This document shows, piece by piece, positions 61,145-64,000 of a stretch of DNA of 64,000 nucleotides. The DNA comes from Cognatiluteimonas weifangensis (lineage in GTDB: Bacteria; Pseudomonadota; Gammaproteobacteria; Xanthomonadales; Xanthomonadaceae). Under the pieces are notes generated by a model. The model searched no databases and had not been told where the DNA came from. It saw nothing but the letters and a program-made list of their open reading frames with translations. Position 1 is the stretch's first letter. Each line of letters starts with the position of its first letter. The translations under genes were made by a program, and so were the position numbers. The stretch covers positions 261,715 through 325,714 of the forward strand of contig NZ_QVPD01000001.1 of assembly GCF_003416885.1 (NCBI RefSeq). Reading direction: 5' to 3'.

Positions 61145-61380
61145 ACCCACTCCGATGCGCGTGACCCGCCGATGGTTTAGGCCGCGGGTCCGGCTCCGGG
61201 GAGCGTCGCGAAGCGCGCCCTCCGGGCAGGGCTGTCGCCGGCGTGGAGGCGGGCGTCAGGTCTCCAGGATGGAATGCACGGCATGGCTCGCCTGCGAGGC
61301 GGGGCCAGCACGGCATCGCAAGCGAGTTCGCAAGCGCCTTGGGCGCGACGCTCCGGTTCCGCGGTGAGCCACGGCGGCAG

Positions 61381-62670
61381 TTAGGGTTCCGGCGGCCCGC
61401 CGCGTTCCACGCGCCGGGCCAGACGCCAGCCGATGGTGCCGGCGGCGGTCGCGGCGAGGGCCCCGAGGGCCGCGAACCCGCCGGTGGCCACGCCGGCCAG
61501 GCGCAGCAGGTTCATGCCGCTGGCGGTGACCACGTCGCCGAAACGCCACACTGCCGTGTCCACCGCGTTCTTGCCCTTGTAGCGCAGGCTGCGCGGGACG
61601 AAGGTGAACAGGCTTTCGCGCGCCGGTCCCTGCATGCCGTAGGACAGCCCGCGGCTGACGATCAGCGCCACCGCCACCGTCGGCAGGACGGCGCCCGTCG
61701 GCAACCCGACCACCGGCGTAGCCATCGCCAGCAGCAGCGCGGCGACCGTCGCGGCCGCCCAGATCGCGATCGGCAGCGCCGCCCCGTGGCGCACCAGCAA
61801 CCAGCGCGTCAGGGTCAACTGCACCGCCACCTGCAGCACGTTCGTGGCCAGGTCGATGTCGGCCGCGAACCGCGTGCGCGACACCGCGTCGTGGAAGGTC
61901 GCTCCCGAGTAATCGGTGACCAGCACATAGTTGACCGTACCGATCGCATCGCCCAGCAGCATCAGCAACGCCATCGCGCGCATGAACGGATCGCCGAACA
62001 CCTGCTTGAGCCCGTCGAACATGCCGCCGCCCAGCGCCGCCTCGTCATCGGCCTGCCGGCGCGCGCCATGCAGCCGCGACCAGCGCCCCAGCGCCACCAC
62101 GCACACCAGCGCCGCGCCCAGCAGCGCCGCCGACACCAGCAGCAGCGGCGCCACGCCGATGACCCCGACCAGGCTGCGGGTCAGCGCCGGCCCGGCGATG
62201 GCGCCGGCAGTGCCGCCCAGGGCAATGAGCGGGAACAGCCGCCGCGCCTGCCGCTGGTCCCAGATGTCGGCCATGAAGCTCCAGAACACCGACACCACGA
62301 ACAGGTTGAACACGCTCACCCAGACGAAGAACACCATGCCCAGCAGGCGCGGGTCGAGCAGCCCGCGCACGCCGAACAGCGGCACGAAGCCCAGCAGGCA
62401 GGCGATGAAGAACAGGTACACCACCGGCACCAGCACCCGCCGCGGCCAGCGCGCCGCCAGCCACGCGAACACCGGCGTCAGCGCCAGGGTCGCCACGAAG
62501 GTCGCCGCGAAGAACCACGGCAGCTGGGTCGAGCCCACCGCCGCGGCCAGCTGCTCGCGCACCGGCCGCATCACGTAGTAGGCGGCCAGCACGCAGAAGA
62601 AATACGCGAACGACAGCCCCACCGCGCGCGCTTCGCCGGCATGGACGCGTCCACCTGGACTTGCGGGCAT
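61381..62670 (-). CDS. MFS-like transporter of the NTP/NDP-exchange type
   Basis: A 429-aa membrane protein with about 11-12 hydrophobic helices. VGLSFAYFFCVLAAYYVMRP, FNLFVVSVFWSFMADIW and LSYGMQGPARESLFTFVPR are features of the MFS-like family annotated as NTP/NDP exchange transporters in Xanthomonadaceae. Nucleotide exchange is proven for plastid and parasite relatives; for free-living bacteria the substrate is uncertain. Start placed at ATG 62670; ATG 62766 would add 32 low-complexity residues and overlap the 18-bp motif. Divergent from the GMC gene. Confidence 0.8.
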   Translation of the reverse strand: MPASPGGRVHAGEARAVGLSFAYFFCVLAAYYVMRPVREQLAAAVGSTQLPWFFAATFVATLALTPVFAWLAARWPRRVLVPVVYLFFIACLLGFVPLFGVRGLLDPRLLGMVFFVWVSVFNLFVVSVFWSFMADIWDQRQARRLFPLIALGGTAGAIAGPALTRSLVGVIGVAPLLLVSAALLGAALVCVVALGRWSRLHGARRQADDEAALGGGMFDGLKQVFGDPFMRAMALLMLLGDAIGTVNYVLVTDYSGATFHDAVSRTRFAADIDLATNVLQVAVQLTLTRWLLVRHGAALPIAIWAAATVAALLLAMATPVVGLPTGAVLPTVAVALIVSRGLSYGMQGPARESLFTFVPRSLRYKGKNAVDTAVWRFGDVVTASGMNLLRLAGVATGGFAALGALAATAAGTIGWRLARRVERGGPPEP

Positions 62671-62758
62671 GGGGTTTCCGCTGGCCGCTGCCGGCCCGGC
62701 AGCGCGTGCACGGTAGCCGATGGCGGGCGCCGGCCGCCAGCGCGGGCCGGCACCATTC

Positions 62759-62776
62759 CCGAGCATTTGCTCCAGC
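62759..62776. repeat. 18-bp motif, copy 2
   Basis: Identical to 36415-36432. Here it lies in the gap between the divergent transporter and GMC genes, 53 bases before the GMC start. Confidence 0.45.
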
Positions 62777-62829
62777 AGCCGGGCATAGTTTGCCCCTGAA
62801 GTCGGCACACCCGTGCCGCGGGGTGGCCC

Positions 62830-64000
62830 GTGTACGACTACATCATCATCGGCGCCGGTTCGGCCGGCTGCGTGCTCGCCAACCGGCTCAGCGAGGATCC
62901 CGACTGCAAGGTGCTGCTGCTGGAAGCCGGCCCGCGCGACTGGCATCCCTTCATCCACATGCCCGCCGGCCTGGCCAAGCTGGTCGGGCAGAAAGGCGTG
63001 AACTGGAACTACGACACCGCGCCGCAGCCGCATCTGGACGGGCGCACGCTGTGGTGGCCGCGCGGCAAGGTGCTGGGCGGCTCCAGCTCGATCAACGCGA
63101 TGTGCTACATCCGCGGCGTGCCCGCCGACTACGACGGCTGGGCCGCGCAGGGCGCCGCGGGCTGGGACTGGGACACGGTGCTGCCCTACTTCATCCGCAG
63201 CGAAGGCAACGTCCGCGGCGGCGATGCGCTGCACGGCGGCGACGGCCCGCTGACGGTCTCGGACCTGCGCTACGTCAACCCGCTGTCCTACGCCTTCATC
63301 GAGGCCGGGCAACAGGCCGGTCATGCCCACAGCCACGACTTCAATGGTCCGGACCAGGCCGGCGTCGGCCTGTACCAGGTGACCCAGCGCGACGGCGCGC
63401 GCTGCTCGGCCGCGGTCGCCTACCTGGCCCCGGCGCGCACGCGCTCCAACCTCACCGTGCACACCCATGCGCTGGTCAGCCGCATCACCTTCGAGCGCGC
63501 CACGTCGGCCAGCCCGCGCGCCAACGGCGTCACCTACTCGATGCGCGGCAAGGCCTTCCACCAGCCGGCCGCGCGCGAGGTCATCGTCTGCGGCGGCGCG
63601 GTCAACTCGCCGCAGCTGCTGATGCTCTCGGGCGTCGGCCCGGCTGCGGAGCTGCGCCGGCATGGCATCGCCGTGGTCGCCGACGCGCCCGACGTCGGCG
63701 CCAACCTGCAGGACCACCTGGACATCTGCACCCTGCAGCATTGCCCGCCGCGGCTGAGCTACGACCGCCTCGGCGACCTGCGGATCGCCTTCGACTATTT
63801 CCTGCGCGGGCATCGCGGCCCGGGCAGCAGCAACATCGCCGAGGCCGGCGGCTTCGTGCGCTCGCGCCTGGCCAGGGATGCGCGTTGCGACGTCCAGTTC
63901 CATTTCGTCCCGGCGATGCTCGACGACCACGGCCGTCATCGCCTTGCCGGCGATGGCTACACCCTGCACGCCTGCTTCCTGCATCCGCGCAGCCGCGGCC
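62830..64000 (+). CDS. GMC-family (choline dehydrogenase-like) oxidoreductase, 3' end outside window
   Basis: An FAD-dependent alcohol dehydrogenase of the GMC family; 390 residues are visible and the gene runs off the right edge. The Rossmann FAD site is YDYIIIGAGSAGCVLANRL at the very N-terminus. GMC signature 1 is RGKVLGGSSSINAMCYIRG and signature 2 is around GAVNSPQLLMLSGVGP. NLQDHLDI is also typical. Similarity is to BetA-like and other long-chain alcohol dehydrogenases; the substrate cannot be told. Start is a GTG at 62830 with no clear Shine-Dalgarno sequence. No neighbouring betaine genes are present. Confidence 0.9.
   Translation, partial: MYDYIIIGAGSAGCVLANRLSEDPDCKVLLLEAGPRDWHPFIHMPAGLAKLVGQKGVNWNYDTAPQPHLDGRTLWWPRGKVLGGSSSINAMCYIRGVPADYDGWAAQGAAGWDWDTVLPYFIRSEGNVRGGDALHGGDGPLTVSDLRYVNPLSYAFIEAGQQAGHAHSHDFNGPDQAGVGLYQVTQRDGARCSAAVAYLAPARTRSNLTVHTHALVSRITFERATSASPRANGVTYSMRGKAFHQPAAREVIVCGGAVNSPQLLMLSGVGPAAELRRHGIAVVADAPDVGANLQDHLDICTLQHCPPRLSYDRLGDLRIAFDYFLRGHRGPGSSNIAEAGGFVRSRLARDARCDVQFHFVPAMLDDHGRHRLAGDGYTLHACFLHPRSRG

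Noticed and set aside
61145..61380. Autoregulated ECF promoter upstream of the sigma gene
   Set aside because: No pair of -35/-10 elements typical of ECF promoters (for example a GGAAC-type -35) could be found with correct spacing.
62671..62766. N-terminal extension of the NTP/NDP-exchange-type transporter to ATG 62766
   Set aside because: The extra 32 residues are low-complexity and not like the family N-terminus; ATG 62670 leads directly into the membrane domain.

Overview
The window is high-G+C DNA (about 70% by eye) from a gammaproteobacterium, most likely a Xanthomonadaceae member of the Lysobacter/Luteimonas/Xanthomonas type. This rests on the gene set and its arrangement: fmdB next to aspS, an otsB-GH15-otsA operon, a WGR-like small gene between aroB and hemE, an Oar-like TonB receptor beside TPR-sulfotransferases, and a YceI/cytochrome b561 operon. 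The genus is inference. Gene ends are packed tightly, with many ATGA/GTGA stop-start overlaps. I see no tRNA, rRNA, insertion sequence, prophage, CRISPR array or replication origin.

Layout. 0-6 kb: aspS (3' part missing) and fmdB, a SIMPL protein, an ABC-F ATPase and the YbaL-type K+/H+ antiporter. 6-6.5 kb: a composite palindromic repeat element (copy A). 6.5-10.5 kb: clpB and a membrane ferric-reductase-like flavoprotein. 10.7-14.7 kb: trehalose operon otsB-GH15-otsA. 14.6-19.5 kb: rluD-pgeF, bamD, nadE and a dodecin. 19.5-22.7 kb: aroK-aroB, a WGR-like protein and hemE. 22.7-26.2 kb: a large hybrid sensor kinase. 26.4-28.3 kb: yceI-cytochrome b561-yceI. 28.4-29.05 kb: copy B of the repeat element, inverted relative to A. 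29-40 kb: glutaredoxin, sdaA, a phytase-like lipoprotein, an M23 peptidase, an HDOD protein, prfC, a hemolysin-III protein, a MliC-like lipoprotein, AsmA and a CBS protein. 40-43.7 kb: a GT2 glycosyltransferase, then the arsenic operon arsR-arsI-arsC-acr3. 43.6-46.4 kb: mtgA, hslO and an exported protein of unknown function. 46.5-53 kb: two TPR-sulfotransferases downstream of an Oar-like TonB-dependent receptor, with visibly lower G+C. 53-58.8 kb: pckG, a TetR regulator, fadE and a DUF4442 protein. 59-61.1 kb: ECF sigma/anti-sigma/DUF4097 operon. 61.4-64 kb: an NTP/NDP-exchange-type transporter and the start of a GMC oxidoreductase.

Most genes are ordinary housekeeping. Four places deserve attention. 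(1) The ~0.6-kb composite palindromic elements A and B each lie between convergent genes, in the same orientation relative to the gene that reads into them, and a compensatory base-pair change supports one of their hairpins. (2) The receptor/sulfotransferase cluster has a strong internal terminator and a dinucleotide repeat just upstream of one sulfotransferase. (3) The ArsI-like protein carries a cysteine-pair-rich tail. (4) A palindrome in the tetR-fadE gap overlaps the likely fadE promoter.
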